Assembly (NCBI RefSeq): GCF_008312885.1
Contig: NZ_VSSO01000003.1
Location: 372,001 to 436,000 of the forward strand
From: Lolliginicoccus suaedae
GTDB taxonomy: Bacteria > Actinomycetota > Actinomycetes > Mycobacteriales > Mycobacteriaceae
Length of the DNA: 64,000 bases
Direction of reading: 5' to 3'
The notes under the pieces were generated by a model. That model was given only the letters and a program-made list of their open reading frames with translations. It did not search any database and was not told where the DNA came from. Of the stretch, positions 7,439 through 16,242 are shown in pieces; within the stretch, counting starts at the first letter, position 1, and every line of letters starts with the position of its first letter. Made by a program: the position numbers and the translations under genes.

Positions 7439-8812
7439 ATGAACCCCACAGAGCTGACCGCCACCGAGCTTGTCACCGCCTACACCGCGGGCTCGCTCTC
7501 CCCGGTGGAGGCCACGCAGGCCGTGCTCGACGCCATCGACGCGCGCGACCCAGAGATCAACTCGTTCTGCCTCGTCGACAGCGAGCGTGCCCTCAAGCAG
7601 GCCAAGCAGTCCGAGGAGCGCTACCGCCGCGGACACGTCAAGGGCCTGCTCGACGGCGTGCCCATCTCCATCAAGGACATCTTCCTCACCAAGGGCTGGC
7701 CCACCCTGCGCGGCTCGCAGTGCATCGACCCCGACCAGGAATGGATCACCGACAGCCCCATCACCGCGCGCCTGCGCGAGGACGGCATGGTCTTCGTCGG
7801 CAAGACCACCACGCCCGAGATCGCCTGGAAGGCCACCACCGATAGCCCCCTGACCGGCATCACCCGCAACCCCGCCGACCCGAGCAAGACAGCCGGAGGC
7901 TCCTCCGGGGGCAGCGCCGCCGCGGTCGCCGCGGGCCTCGGCCCCTGCTCCGTCGGCACCGATGGCGGGGGCAGCATCCGCATCCCGGCCTCGTTCTGCG
8001 GCATCGTCGGCTTCAAGCCCACCCACGGGCGCATCCCGATGTACCCCGCGAGCCCGTTCGGGCCGCTCGCGCACGGCGGACCGATGACCCGCACGGTGGA
8101 GGACACCGCCCTGCTGATGGACATCATGTCCCTGCCCGACCCCCGCGACCCCACCTACCTCGGACCCACCTTCACCACCTATCGCGGACAGATGAACCGC
8201 GACGTCCGCGGGCTCGGCGTCGCCTACTCCAAGAACCTCGGCTACATCACCGTCGACCCCGAGGTCGCCAGCCTCGTCGATGCCGCTGTGCGCCAGCTCG
8301 ACGAGGCCGGGCTGCCCGTCACCGAGACCGATCCTGGGTTCAGCGACCCCCTCGAGGCGTTCGAGCTGCTCTGGGCCGCCGGTGCCGCCGCCCTGCTCGC
8401 CGGGTTCCCCGAGGGATCGCGCGACAAGGTCGACCCCGAGCTCGGCAAGGTCTGGGACGCCGGCAACAGCTACAGCGCGGTCGAGTACCTCGAGGCGCGC
8501 GCCGTCGCCGCCCAGCTCGGCATCACGATGGGTAACTTCCACAACATCCACAACCTGCTCATCACCCCGACCATGCCGATCACCGCCTTCGAGGCCGGCC
8601 ACGACGTGCCCCCGGACAGCGGGATGAAGTCCTGGGCGCAGTGGACCCAGTTCAGCTATCCGTTCAACATGACCCAGCAGCCCGCCATCAGCATCCCCGT
8701 CGGCACCACCAAGGCTGGGCTGCCCGTCGGCCTGCAGATCGTCGGCCCCCGCCACTCCGACGACCTCGTGCTCGCCGTCGCCCGCTACGCCGAGCACGTC
8801 CTGTCGGTGTAG
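7439..8812 (+). CDS. Amidase signature family hydrolase
   Basis: 457 residues with a complete amidase-signature triad: Lys79 (PISIKD), cis-Ser155 (GGSSGGSAAAVA) and nucleophile Ser179 (GTDGGGSIRIPASFCG). The family cleaves amides, or transfers ammonia as in GatA. No gatB/gatC genes are nearby, so a catabolic amidase is more likely. GGAG sits just upstream of the ATG. It is co-transcribed with the 2-hydroxyacid dehydrogenase and shares its promoter region with the isomerase-like genes. It may release ammonia from an amide whose acid is then processed by its neighbours; the substrate is unknown. Confidence 0.88.
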   Translation: MNPTELTATELVTAYTAGSLSPVEATQAVLDAIDARDPEINSFCLVDSERALKQAKQSEERYRRGHVKGLLDGVPISIKDIFLTKGWPTLRGSQCIDPDQEWITDSPITARLREDGMVFVGKTTTPEIAWKATTDSPLTGITRNPADPSKTAGGSSGGSAAAVAAGLGPCSVGTDGGGSIRIPASFCGIVGFKPTHGRIPMYPASPFGPLAHGGPMTRTVEDTALLMDIMSLPDPRDPTYLGPTFTTYRGQMNRDVRGLGVAYSKNLGYITVDPEVASLVDAAVRQLDEAGLPVTETDPGFSDPLEAFELLWAAGAAALLAGFPEGSRDKVDPELGKVWDAGNSYSAVEYLEARAVAAQLGITMGNFHNIHNLLITPTMPITAFEAGHDVPPDSGMKSWAQWTQFSYPFNMTQQPAISIPVGTTKAGLPVGLQIVGPRHSDDLVLAVARYAEHVLSV

Positions 8813-8879
8813 GGGTCCGGGGGCCTAGCGCGCGGGCGCGGGTCCCTAGCGCGGGTGCGGGCTCTTCACGCGGATGATT

Positions 8880-8926
8880 GTGCGAAAAACGACACGTTTC
8901 CTTACGGGAGCTGTCGTTTTTCGCAC
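8880..8926. repeat. Palindromic repeat family 1, copy a
   Basis: Perfect 15-bp arms GTGCGAAAAACGACA (8880-8894) and TGTCGTTTTTCGCAC (8912-8926) around a 17-nt loop. Related copies lie at 14881/16250 (split by the IS30 element), 21349-21403 and 22347-22399. It is followed by five degenerate decamers of GCGGGTTCGA (8931-8980). It sits between the amidase and nitrobindin-like genes, both on +, so it is not placed as a convergent terminator. Confidence 0.85.
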
Positions 8927-9091
8927 TCTCGCGGGTTCGAGCGGGTTCGAGCGGGTTCGCGCAGGCTCGAGCGGGGCGAACCGCGGCCCGAACCAGACTG
9001 ACCGCGCACCGAACCGCCGCACCCCGCCCGCACCACCCGGTCGAGTCGATACCCTCGAGGCAGGCCCCCGACCAGCCCCTGGGAGATGACG

Positions 9092-9562
9092 ATGACCAGC
9101 CCCACCGATCCGCTTCACGAGCTCGCCGCCCTCGCTGGGACATGGCATGGCACCGGCCATGGCCACTACCCCACCATCGAGGAGTTCGACTATCGCGAGG
9201 AGATCGAGCTCGTGCCGTCGGGTGGCAAGCCGTTCCTGTTCTATCGCTCCCGCACCTGGAACCTGCGGACCGAGCAACCCATGCACACCGAGTGCGGCTA
9301 CCTGCGTCGCACCCCGTCGGGCAGCATCGAGTGGTTGCTGAGCCAGCCGACCGGGTTCACCGAGATCCATGCGACGCGCTGGCACGAAGGCGTGCTGGAG
9401 TTCCATCCGGTGCGCATCGAGCGGTCGGTGGAGGCAAAGCCCGTCCATGATGTACGTCGCAAGCTGGTGCTCGACGGAGATCGCCTGGTGTTCGACATGT
9501 GGATGGCGCATGCCGAGACGCCCCTGACCCATCACCTGCACGCGGAGTACGCGCGAGGTTAG
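9092..9562 (+). CDS. Nitrobindin-like heme-binding beta-barrel protein
   Basis: 156 residues. The N-terminal motif LAGTWHGTGHGHYPTIEEF matches the GxWxGxGxGxYP signature of nitrobindins (THAP4 heme-binding domain; M. tuberculosis Rv2717c type). The length is right for the single ten-stranded barrel. Nitrobindins bind ferric heme and can isomerise peroxynitrite. A conserved-looking His lies near the C-terminus (HHLHAEYAR), where the proximal ligand is expected. The ATG at 9092 is chosen over 9086 because GGGAG is 6 nt upstream of it. The gene is convergent with the acyl-CoA dehydrogenase, with a gap of only 25 bp. Confidence 0.85.
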   Translation: MTSPTDPLHELAALAGTWHGTGHGHYPTIEEFDYREEIELVPSGGKPFLFYRSRTWNLRTEQPMHTECGYLRRTPSGSIEWLLSQPTGFTEIHATRWHEGVLEFHPVRIERSVEAKPVHDVRRKLVLDGDRLVFDMWMAHAETPLTHHLHAEYARG

Positions 9563-9587
9563 AGGCAGGGGCGTCCAGGGCAGTCGG

Positions 9588-11417
9588 CTAGAACGCGGCC
9601 TCGTCGAGCTCCATGATCGAGTTGTCGAGGCTCGCGAGCACCGAGCGGGTGGCCGAGATCATCGGGAGCACGTTGGCGGCGAAGAATCGCGCGCTCGCGA
9701 TCTTGCCCTGGTAGAAGGCGGTATCGCGCGCGCCGGAGTCGATCGCGGCGTGGGCGATCTCGGCGTGGCGGAGCAGTTGCCAGCCGATGATGAGGTCGCC
9801 GACCGCCATGAGCAGCCGCACCGAGCCGAGCCCGATGGTGTAGAGGTTGCCGGGCTCGTCCTTGGCTCCCATGAGGTGACCGAACATGACGCCGAGCATC
9901 GCCTGCACGTCCTCGAGGGCAGCGCGCAGCTGGTCGCGCCCCTGAGCGAGGCGCTCGTCGGCTTCGGGGCTGTCAAGGAACGCTGTGATCTGCCCGGCGA
10001 TGTGACCGACGGCGACGCCCTGGTCGCGGGCGATCTTGCGGAAGAAGAAGTCCTGCGACTGGATGGCGGTGGTGCCCTCGTAGAGGGAGTCGATCTTGGC
10101 GTCGCGAATGTACTGCTCGACGGGGTAGTCCTGCAGGAAGCCGGAGCCACCGAGCACCTGGAGCGATTCGGACAGCAACTGGTAGGCGCGCTCGGAGCCG
10201 ACGCCCTTGACGATGGGCAGGAGGAAGTCGTTGACGCGCGCGGCCATCTGCTCGTCGGCGCCGGAGACTATCTCGGCGACGGCGGGGTCCTGGTGGGCTG
10301 CGGTGTAGAGGTACACGGCACGCAGCCCCTCGGCGTAGCACTTCTGCAGCATCAGCGAGCGACGCACGTCGGGGTGGTGGGTGATGGTGACGCGCGGGGC
10401 GTCCTTGTTGGTCATCTGGGTCATGTCGGCGCCCTGCTCGCGCTGCTTGGCGTAGTCGAGGGCGTTGAGGTAGCCGGTGGAGAGCGTCGCGATGGCCTTG
10501 GTGCCGACCATCATGCGAGCTTCCTCGATGACGCGGAACATCTGGGCGATTCCGTCATGCACGTCGCCGACGAGCCAGCCGACGGCGGGGGTGCCGTGCT
10601 GGCCGAACGTCAGCTCGCAGGTGGCGGAGGCCTTGATGCCCATCTTGTGCTCGACGCCGGTGACGAAGACGCCGTTGCGCTCACCGGGCTCGCCGGTCTC
10701 GGGGTCGAAGTGGTACTTGGGCACGAGGAACAGCGAGAGACCCTTGGTGCCGGGGCCCGCGCCCTCGGGCCGCGCGAGCACCATGTGCATGATGTTCTCG
10801 AAGAGGTCGCCCGAGTCGGCGGAGGTGATGAAGCGCTTGACGCCGTCGATGTGCCAGGTGCCGTCGGGCTGCTCGGTGGCCTTGGTGCGGCCCGAGCCAA
10901 CGTCGGAGCCAGCATCAGGCTCGGTCAGCACCATGGTGGCGCCCCAGTTGCGGTCCACGGCGAGCTTCGCCCAGCGCTTCTGCTGCTCGTTGCCGATGCC
11001 GTGGAAGATGTCAGCCCCCTTGGGCCCGGCGAGATACATGTAGGCGGTGGGCTGGGCACCGAGGATGAGTTCCTTGATGGCCCAGCCGAGCATGGAGGGA
11101 GCGGGCTCTCCGCCGATCGCGGGGTCGAGGCCGATACGGAAGTACTCGGCCTCGTGCCAGGTCTTGATGGCCTTGACGAGGCTCGCAGGCAGCTCGACGC
11201 TATGGGTGGACGGGTCGAAGACGGGCGGGTTGCGGTCGGCATCGGCGAAGGGGTCAGCGATGGGCCCCTCGGCGAGCCGCGCGGCCTCGGTGAGGATCTC
11301 GCGGACGGTGTCGCTATCGAGATCGCCGAAGGTGCCGGTGGCGAGCACATCGCCGAGCCGGAGCGATTCGAACAGGTTGAACTCGAGGTCGCGCACGTTG
11401 CTGCGGTAATGGCCCAC
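9588..11417 (-). CDS. fadE5: Acyl-CoA dehydrogenase, FadE5 type
   Basis: 609 residues from a GTG at 11417, with GAAGGA 7 nt upstream. It begins [16 protein letters not shown], as in the FadE5 (Rv0244c) group, whose members are about 610 aa and have an extra C-terminal helical domain. Flavin and substrate motifs are seen in the middle ([26 protein letters not shown]). The catalytic base region is [16 protein letters not shown] (Glu in YEGT). It catalyses the first oxidation step of fatty acyl-CoA beta-oxidation with FAD. It stands alone, without fadA/fadB neighbours, and diverges from the ABC operon. Confidence 0.88.
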   Translation of the reverse strand: MGHYRSNVRDLEFNLFESLRLGDVLATGTFGDLDSDTVREILTEAARLAEGPIADPFADADRNPPVFDPSTHSVELPASLVKAIKTWHEAEYFRIGLDPAIGGEPAPSMLGWAIKELILGAQPTAYMYLAGPKGADIFHGIGNEQQKRWAKLAVDRNWGATMVLTEPDAGSDVGSGRTKATEQPDGTWHIDGVKRFITSADSGDLFENIMHMVLARPEGAGPGTKGLSLFLVPKYHFDPETGEPGERNGVFVTGVEHKMGIKASATCELTFGQHGTPAVGWLVGDVHDGIAQMFRVIEEARMMVGTKAIATLSTGYLNALDYAKQREQGADMTQMTNKDAPRVTITHHPDVRRSLMLQKCYAEGLRAVYLYTAAHQDPAVAEIVSGADEQMAARVNDFLLPIVKGVGSERAYQLLSESLQVLGGSGFLQDYPVEQYIRDAKIDSLYEGTTAIQSQDFFFRKIARDQGVAVGHIAGQITAFLDSPEADERLAQGRDQLRAALEDVQAMLGVMFGHLMGAKDEPGNLYTIGLGSVRLLMAVGDLIIGWQLLRHAEIAHAAIDSGARDTAFYQGKIASARFFAANVLPMISATRSVLASLDNSIMELDEAAF

Positions 11418-11570
11418 CGGTTGTTCCTTCGTCTCGATCAAGTCGTCCGCGCCACCGGGATCTGGCGGCACGGTTCACACTTTTGGCGACGGGGGCGTGG
11501 TTACGCAACCGTAGACGCGTTAGGTAGTGCATTGCGCGGCACCCATTGCCTGCGCGCGGACCACCGCGCT

Positions 11571-11601
11571 ATCCTTATTTCAACACCGTTGAAATAAGGA
11601 T
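11571..11601. promoter_or_regulatory. Perfect 31-bp palindrome, likely TetR operator of the ABC operon
   Basis: The left arm ATCCTTATTTCAAC (11571-11584) and right arm GTTGAAATAAGGAT (11588-11601) are exact reverse complements around ACC. The right arm contains the AAGGA ribosome site of the ATPase gene (ATG 11609), so a bound repressor would cover the translation start. The third gene of the operon encodes a TetR protein, the natural candidate to bind here. Confidence 0.75.
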
Positions 11602-11608
11602 GCGCGCC

Positions 11609-12322
11609 ATGACCACAACCGCCATCACGGTCGACGGCCTCACCGTCCACCGCGGGAAGCACCCCGTCCTCCACTCGCTCGGCTTCGCCGTCCCGGAGGG
11701 CACCGTTGCTGGGCTGCTCGGCCCCAGCGGCAGCGGCAAGACCACGCTCATCCGCGCCCTCGTCGGCGTGCAGATCATCAAGTCGGGCACCATCACCGTC
11801 CTCGGGGACACCGCTGGCTCACCGTCGCTGCGCGGCACCGTCCGCTACGTCACCCAGGACGCCAGCGTCTACGACGACCTCACCATCGCCGAGAATGTCC
11901 AGTACTTCGCGTCGCTCTACGGATGCAGCCACAACGACGTGCAGCAAGCCATCGACGCCGTCCACCTCGATCACCTGCCCGGGACCAGGACCGTCCGCGA
12001 CCTCTCCGGCGGCCAGCGCACCCGCGTCACCCTCGCCTGCGCGCTCGTCGGTACCCCCCGCATCCTCGTGCTCGACGAGCCCACCGTCGGCCTCGACCCA
12101 GTGCTCCGCGAGGACCTCTGGAGCATGTTCCACCAGCTCGCCGAGGAGGGGACCACCATCCTCGTCGCCAGCCACGTCATGGACGAGGCCCGCCGCTGCG
12201 ACCGGCTGCTCTTCCTGCGCGACGGCCACCTCATCGCCGATGACACGCCCGCCGCCATCCGGCGCGCCACCAGCCAGGACGACCTCGAGGATGCCTTCCT
12301 CGCCCTCGCCCACCGCGGCTGA
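11609..12322 (+). CDS. ABC transporter ATP-binding protein (DrrA-like)
   Basis: 237 residues. Walker A is GPSGSGKTTLIRAL, the ABC signature LSGGQRTRVTLACAL, Walker B ILVLDEPTVGLDP, and the switch His is in VASHVMDE. The arrangement fits DrrA/ABC-2-type exporters. It pairs with the permease at 12365 (42 bp gap) and the TetR gene at 13140, giving an autoregulated efflux operon of the daunorubicin/bacitracin-resistance kind. ATG 11609 is preferred over the in-frame ATG at 11600 because AAGGA lies at suitable spacing. The substrate is unknown; ABC-2 exporters move drugs, lipids or polysaccharides. Confidence 0.9.
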   Translation: MTTTAITVDGLTVHRGKHPVLHSLGFAVPEGTVAGLLGPSGSGKTTLIRALVGVQIIKSGTITVLGDTAGSPSLRGTVRYVTQDASVYDDLTIAENVQYFASLYGCSHNDVQQAIDAVHLDHLPGTRTVRDLSGGQRTRVTLACALVGTPRILVLDEPTVGLDPVLREDLWSMFHQLAEEGTTILVASHVMDEARRCDRLLFLRDGHLIADDTPAAIRRATSQDDLEDAFLALAHRG

Positions 12323-12364
12323 ATCCCCCGCGCCACGCCACCGCCCGCACGCCCGGAGGCCACC

Positions 12365-13102
12365 ATGAACATCCGCATCCTGCTCGCCACCACCCGCAGG
12401 GTCCTGCGCCAGCTCGGCCGCGACCACCGCACCATCGCGATGATCCTGCTGCTGCCCAGCTTCCTGCTGACCATCCTCTACTTCATGTACGAGGACAACG
12501 CCATGCTGTTCCAGGGCATTGCCACGATCATGCTCGGCATCCTGCCGTTCACCGTCATGTTCCTCATCACCAGCATCGCCATGCTGCGAGAACGCACCTC
12601 CGGCACGCTCGAGCGCCTCATGGCTTCCCCGCTGCACAAGCTCGACCTGCTCTTCGGCTACGGCCTCGCGTTCGGCCTCGCCGCCACCGCCCAGGCCGCC
12701 GTCACCATCACCGTCGCTTACTTCGCGTTCGACGTCCGCCCCACCGCTGGCACCGCGCTCGTCGCGATCGTGGCCATCGTCAATGCCCTCCTCGGCGTCT
12801 CGATCGGCCTTTTCACCAGCGCTTTCGCCCGCACTGAGTTCCAATCCGTGCAGTTCATGCCGCTGATCGCTTTCCCGCAGATCCTGCTGTGCGGGCTGTT
12901 CGTGCCCCGCGCGGAGATGAATATCGTGCTCCAGCACATTAGCGACGTGCTCCCGCTGACCTACGGCGTCAGCGCGCTCCAGGAGATCGCCTCGCCCTCC
13001 CCCGCCACCGCCGAGATCTGGACCGACATCGGCATCGTGGCCGGGGTCGTCGCGCTCGCCCTCGCGCTCGCCGCAGCCACCCTGCGCCGACGCACGCCGT
13101 GA
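12365..13102 (+). CDS. ABC-2 type transporter permease (DrrB-like)
   Basis: 245 residues with six predicted hydrophobic segments. Between them is the ABC-2 permease motif MLRERTSGTLERLMASP (about 75-91), typical of DrrB/NodJ proteins. It forms the membrane half of an exporter with the ATPase encoded just upstream. CGGAGG precedes the ATG. Cargo cannot be inferred from the sequence. Confidence 0.88.
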   Translation: MNIRILLATTRRVLRQLGRDHRTIAMILLLPSFLLTILYFMYEDNAMLFQGIATIMLGILPFTVMFLITSIAMLRERTSGTLERLMASPLHKLDLLFGYGLAFGLAATAQAAVTITVAYFAFDVRPTAGTALVAIVAIVNALLGVSIGLFTSAFARTEFQSVQFMPLIAFPQILLCGLFVPRAEMNIVLQHISDVLPLTYGVSALQEIASPSPATAEIWTDIGIVAGVVALALALAAATLRRRTP

Positions 13103-13139
13103 CCCTGCGCCTCCGCGCACCGTGACCAGGAAGGACAGC

Positions 13140-13817
13140 ATGCCCGAGCAACCGCCACCCAGCCAGCGGGGACGCCGACCTGGCGACCCCGCAGAGACCC
13201 GCGAGAGCATCCTCGACGCAGCACGTGCACTGTTCGCCGAGGACGGGTTCGACAAGGCCAGCATCCGCCGCATCGCTGCCCGCGCGAAGGTCGATCCGGC
13301 GCTCATCCACCATCACTTCGGCAGCAAGCAGGAGCTGTTCATCGCGGCGATGCGTGCCCCGGTCAACCCCGTCGACATCGTGGAAGGCATTGTCGATGGC
13401 CCCTCCGCGGAGCTCGGTCACCGCCTCGCCCAGGTTTTCGTCAGCGTGTGGGACTCCCCCGCCGGAACAGGCCTCGCGCACACCCTGCGCGCGGTGCTGG
13501 CCCAGGACGGCATGACCATCGCGATCCGCGAGTTCGTCAACCATCAGCTCGTCCCCGTCCTCATCACCGCTCTCGATGGCGACGAGCAGGAGCGGCGCCT
13601 CCGCGCCAACCTCGCGCTCTCGCAACTGCTCGGCCTCGCCGTCACTCGCTACCTCGTGCGCATCGAGCCGATAGCCAGCGCTCCTGCCGCAGAGGTGATC
13701 CGCAAAATCGCGCCTACCCTGCAGCGCTACCTCACTGGGCCGCTCGACAGTGGGGCGCTCGACACTGGGGCACTCGACACTGGGCCGCTCGACACTGGGC
13801 CGCGTGACAAGGCGTGA
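13140..13817 (+). CDS. TetR-family regulator of the ABC operon, with C-terminal pentapeptide repeats
   Basis: 225 residues from ATG 13140 (AGGAAGGA 5 nt upstream). A TetR helix-turn-helix lies at about 22-65 (ILDAARALFAEDGFDKASIRRIAARA ... IHHHFGSKQELF, read in two parts). It is the last gene of the ABC operon and the likely ligand of the 31-bp palindrome at 11571. The C-terminus ends in five tandem 5-residue units (TGPLD, SGALD, TGALD, TGPLD, TGPRD) encoded by a 15-bp repeat, a low-complexity tail not expected in this family. The effector is presumably the exported compound. Confidence 0.85.
   Translation: MPEQPPPSQRGRRPGDPAETRESILDAARALFAEDGFDKASIRRIAARAKVDPALIHHHFGSKQELFIAAMRAPVNPVDIVEGIVDGPSAELGHRLAQVFVSVWDSPAGTGLAHTLRAVLAQDGMTIAIREFVNHQLVPVLITALDGDEQERRLRANLALSQLLGLAVTRYLVRIEPIASAPAAEVIRKIAPTLQRYLTGPLDSGALDTGALDTGPLDTGPRDKA
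13734..13808 (+). repeat. 15-bp tandem repeat, five units, in the end of the TetR gene
   Basis: The units start at 13734, 13749, 13764, 13779 and 13794, with consensus ACTGGGCCGCTCGAC. All are in frame and encode TGPLD-like pentapeptides. Units differ by one to three bases, which is typical of slippage-prone repeats that vary between strains. Confidence 0.85.
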
Positions 13818-14005
13818 TGCGGGCTGCCGCCGCTCCCGGGCTCGAGCCGGCGGTCGAGGCAAAGCGCAGGACCCGATTCTTCGCCAAGCCGTCGCGCGGC
13901 CGTAACCCATCCAGGGATTCTTGTCGGACCGCCTGCGTAACGTGCATCACAGGGAGAGCTTCCCGCCGCACCCTCTCCCGCACGCACGCTTGACGAGGAG
14001 GAATC

Positions 14006-14803
14006 ATGACGATCCGGGATAGAGGCTGGCCGGCTGGAACCCCGTGCTGGGCCGACTGCGCGGTCGATGACGTGCCGCGCGCCAGGGAGTTCTACGGAGC
14101 CGTGATGGGCTGGGACTTCGAGGAGACAGCGCCCGAGACTGGTGGCTACCTCATCGCGCGCAAGAACGGGCACGTCGCCGCGGGAATCATGGGGAAGCCA
14201 GAGGGCATGGAACAGATGCCGTCGGCATGGACGACCTATCTGGCTACCGACGACGTGGACGCGATCGCCGAAGCCGTCACCGCCAACGGTGGACAGGTCC
14301 CGGTGGCGCCCATGGACGTGATGTCCGAGGGCCGCATGGCGATCATCGTTGATCCGACGGGAGCGTTCGTCGGCCTGTGGCAGCCGATAAACCATGCGGG
14401 AGCCGCGCTGGTCAACGAGCCCGGTGGCATGTGCTGGAACGAGTTGCAGACCCGCGACATCGACGGTGCGAAGGATTTCTACGCGAAGCTCTTCGGCTAC
14501 ACCTACAAGGATCTCGGCATGGACGAGGGCATGACGTACTTCGTCGCCGAGATCGATGGGGAGGGTGTCGCCGGAATGATGCTCAACGACATGGCTCCCG
14601 CCGAGGTGCCGCCGATGTGGCAGGTCTACTTCGCCGTCGAGGACTGCGACAAGGCCGTCGAGGCTGCTACCAGCCTCGGCGCCACCATTCTCATGCCGCC
14701 ATCGGACAGCCCCTACGGCCGGATGAGCTTCGTGCAGTCGCCGCAGGGCGAGACCCTCGGCCTCGTCGACATGTCCACCACCGTCGGCGAGATGCCCGCG
14801 TAG
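14006..14803 (+). CDS. VOC (glyoxalase/bleomycin-resistance) protein with two domains
   Basis: 265 residues with two vicinal-oxygen-chelate modules. One spans about 12-125 (CWADCAVDDVPRAREFYGAVMGWDF); the second about 140-258 (CWNELQTRDIDGAKDFYAKLFGYTY). This matches the M. tuberculosis Rv0577 (CFP30B) type. The module order and length are normal. The enzymatic role of this subgroup is unsettled; VOC proteins include glyoxalases, dioxygenases and drug-binding proteins. GAGGAGG lies upstream of the ATG. No operon partner is apparent. Confidence 0.85.
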   Translation: MTIRDRGWPAGTPCWADCAVDDVPRAREFYGAVMGWDFEETAPETGGYLIARKNGHVAAGIMGKPEGMEQMPSAWTTYLATDDVDAIAEAVTANGGQVPVAPMDVMSEGRMAIIVDPTGAFVGLWQPINHAGAALVNEPGGMCWNELQTRDIDGAKDFYAKLFGYTYKDLGMDEGMTYFVAEIDGEGVAGMMLNDMAPAEVPPMWQVYFAVEDCDKAVEAATSLGATILMPPSDSPYGRMSFVQSPQGETLGLVDMSTTVGEMPA

Positions 14804-14843
14804 CGTCGTCATTTGGTGCCTGCCGCGATTCCGGGCTCTGAGC

Positions 14844-14880
14844 GCCGGGCCGCCGGGCCGCCGGGCCGCCGGGCCGCCGC
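14844..14880. repeat. Tandem GCCGGGCC octamer repeat
   Basis: Four exact copies of the 8-bp unit (14844, 14852, 14860, 14868) plus a partial fifth. They sit in the gap between the VOC gene and the split palindromic repeat that hosts the IS30 element. Confidence 0.8.
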
Positions 14881-14960
14881 GAGTGTGCGATTAACGACAG
14901 CATTTCCGCCTTGGGTTCAAGGGGTGGTCGCAACACCTTCTAGCAGAAGAGGTGTTGCGC

Positions 14961-16214
14961 ATGGATGCACGTCGCGGCCGTCCACGGGTGCCCGCCGAGC
15001 ACGAGAATCGGTTCTGGGCCAGCATCCGCGAGGGCCGGGGAATCGAGGACGCCGCCGCTGCCGCTGGCGTGTCCCGGGTGAAGGGGCGAGCATGGTTCTG
15101 GGACCGTGGCGGAGTGATGCCACCAGCCACGGCGGGCCAGCGGGCGCGGTCGCTGGGCTTCGCCGAGCGCGAGGAGATCGCGCTGCTCGCCGCGCGCGAC
15201 CACGGGGTCCGCGAGATCGCCCGGCGGCTCGGCCGGGCCCCGAGCACGATCAGCCGGGAGCTGCGCCGGGTCACCCACCGGCGCTCGCCCGCTGACCGGC
15301 ACCGCATCCCCTACCGGGCCTCGACCGCGCAGGCCGATGCCGACGGCAGGGCCCGCAGGCCCAAGCCGGCCCGGCTCGCGGCCTGCCTGCCGCTGCGCCG
15401 CGAGGTGCAGGACCGGCTCAAGCGCAAGCACAGCCCGGAGCAGATCGCCGGGCGGCTGCGCGAGGACTTCCCCGACGATCCGGAGATGTGGGTGTCGCAC
15501 GAGACGATCTATCAGGCCATCTACGTGCAGGGCCGTGGCGCGCTCAAGCGCGAGCTCGCCCGCAGCCTGCGCACCGGGCGGGCGGTACGCAGGCCACGCC
15601 GCGGGGCCGGGCAGCGGCGCGGCCGGATCCCGGGCATGGTCAACATCGCTGAGCGGCCCGCCGAGGTCGAGGACCGGGCCGCTCCGGGCGACTGGGAGGG
15701 CGATCTGATCCTCGGGTCGGTCGCGTCGGGCTCGGCGATCGGCACGCTGGTCGAGCGGGCCACCGGGTTCGTGCTGCTGCTGCACCTGCCCGGCGACCAC
15801 GCCGCGGGCACCGTCGCGGACGCGATGATCGCGAAGATGGGCGGGCTGCCCGGGCAGCTGCGCCGCTCGCTGGCCTGGGACCAGGGCAGCGAGATGTCCG
15901 ACCATGCCCGCATCGCTGGGGCGACGGGGCTCGACATCTACTTCTGCGATCCGCACTCGCCGTGGCAGCGGGGCAGCAACGAGACTCCCCCAAGCACTGG
16001 CGTGCAGGGAGGTGCCCCCACCAACGGGCTGCTGCGCCAGTACTTCGCCAAGGGCTCGGACCTGTCGCGGTGGGGGCCGGGCTACCTCGACATGGTCGCC
16101 GCCGAGCTCAATGACCGGCCCCGCAAGCGGCTGCGCTGGGCCACCCCTGCCGAGGCCCTCGCTAGGATGCTGTCCGAGGAACCGGATCCACCTGGTGTTG
16201 CGACGACCACCTGA
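14961..16214 (+). CDS. IS30-family transposase with an in-frame insertion after the catalytic Glu
   Basis: 417 residues. The N-terminal helix-turn-helix has IREGRGIEDAAAAAGVS, then the IS30 motif (GVREIARRLGRAPSTISREL). The DDE core shows Asp in GDWEGDLILG, Asp in SLAWDQGSEMSDH, and Glu341 in WQRGSNE. IS30 transposases normally continue NENTNGLLRQYF. Here the Asn after Glu341 is replaced by twelve residues (TPPSTGVQGGAP) encoded by 15984-16019, after which TNGLLRQYF resumes. The extra DNA can fold into a hairpin. The frame is intact, but catalysis is doubtful. ATG 14961 is preferred over GTG 14952. Confidence 0.85.
   Translation: MDARRGRPRVPAEHENRFWASIREGRGIEDAAAAAGVSRVKGRAWFWDRGGVMPPATAGQRARSLGFAEREEIALLAARDHGVREIARRLGRAPSTISRELRRVTHRRSPADRHRIPYRASTAQADADGRARRPKPARLAACLPLRREVQDRLKRKHSPEQIAGRLREDFPDDPEMWVSHETIYQAIYVQGRGALKRELARSLRTGRAVRRPRRGAGQRRGRIPGMVNIAERPAEVEDRAAPGDWEGDLILGSVASGSAIGTLVERATGFVLLLHLPGDHAAGTVADAMIAKMGGLPGQLRRSLAWDQGSEMSDHARIAGATGLDIYFCDPHSPWQRGSNETPPSTGVQGGAPTNGLLRQYFAKGSDLSRWGPGYLDMVAAELNDRPRKRLRWATPAEALARMLSEEPDPPGVATTT
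15984..16019 (+). repeat. 36-bp hairpin-forming insertion inside the transposase gene
   Basis: It runs from ACTCCCCCAAG to GGAGGTGCCCCC. Inner complementarity is GCAC-TGGC-GTGC, and outer complementarity is CTCCC with GGGAG. It resembles the GC-rich intergenic hairpin repeats (CTCCCCCA...GGTGCCCCCA type) common in actinomycete genomes. That resemblance is from memory, not a search. Confidence 0.6.
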
Positions 16215-16242
16215 ATCCACCCGCCAGAACGTGTCGTTTCTC

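Larger units (their letters stand above)
14911..16220 (+). mobile_element. IS30-family insertion sequence
   Basis: 1310 bp bounded by imperfect inverted repeats. The left end (14911-14937) and right end (16194-16220) agree at 22 of 27 positions, sharing the inner TCGCAACACC. It contains one transposase gene. CCGCC occurs directly outside both ends (14906-14910 and 16221-16225), which may be a target duplication, although 2-3 bp is more usual for IS30. It is inserted in a family-1 palindromic repeat. The transposase carries an insertion at its active site, so the copy may be inactive. Confidence 0.85.

Noticed and set aside
7439-8812. Glutamyl-tRNA amidotransferase subunit A
   Set aside because: The amidase signature is shared, but gatB/gatC are not adjacent and the context is catabolic.
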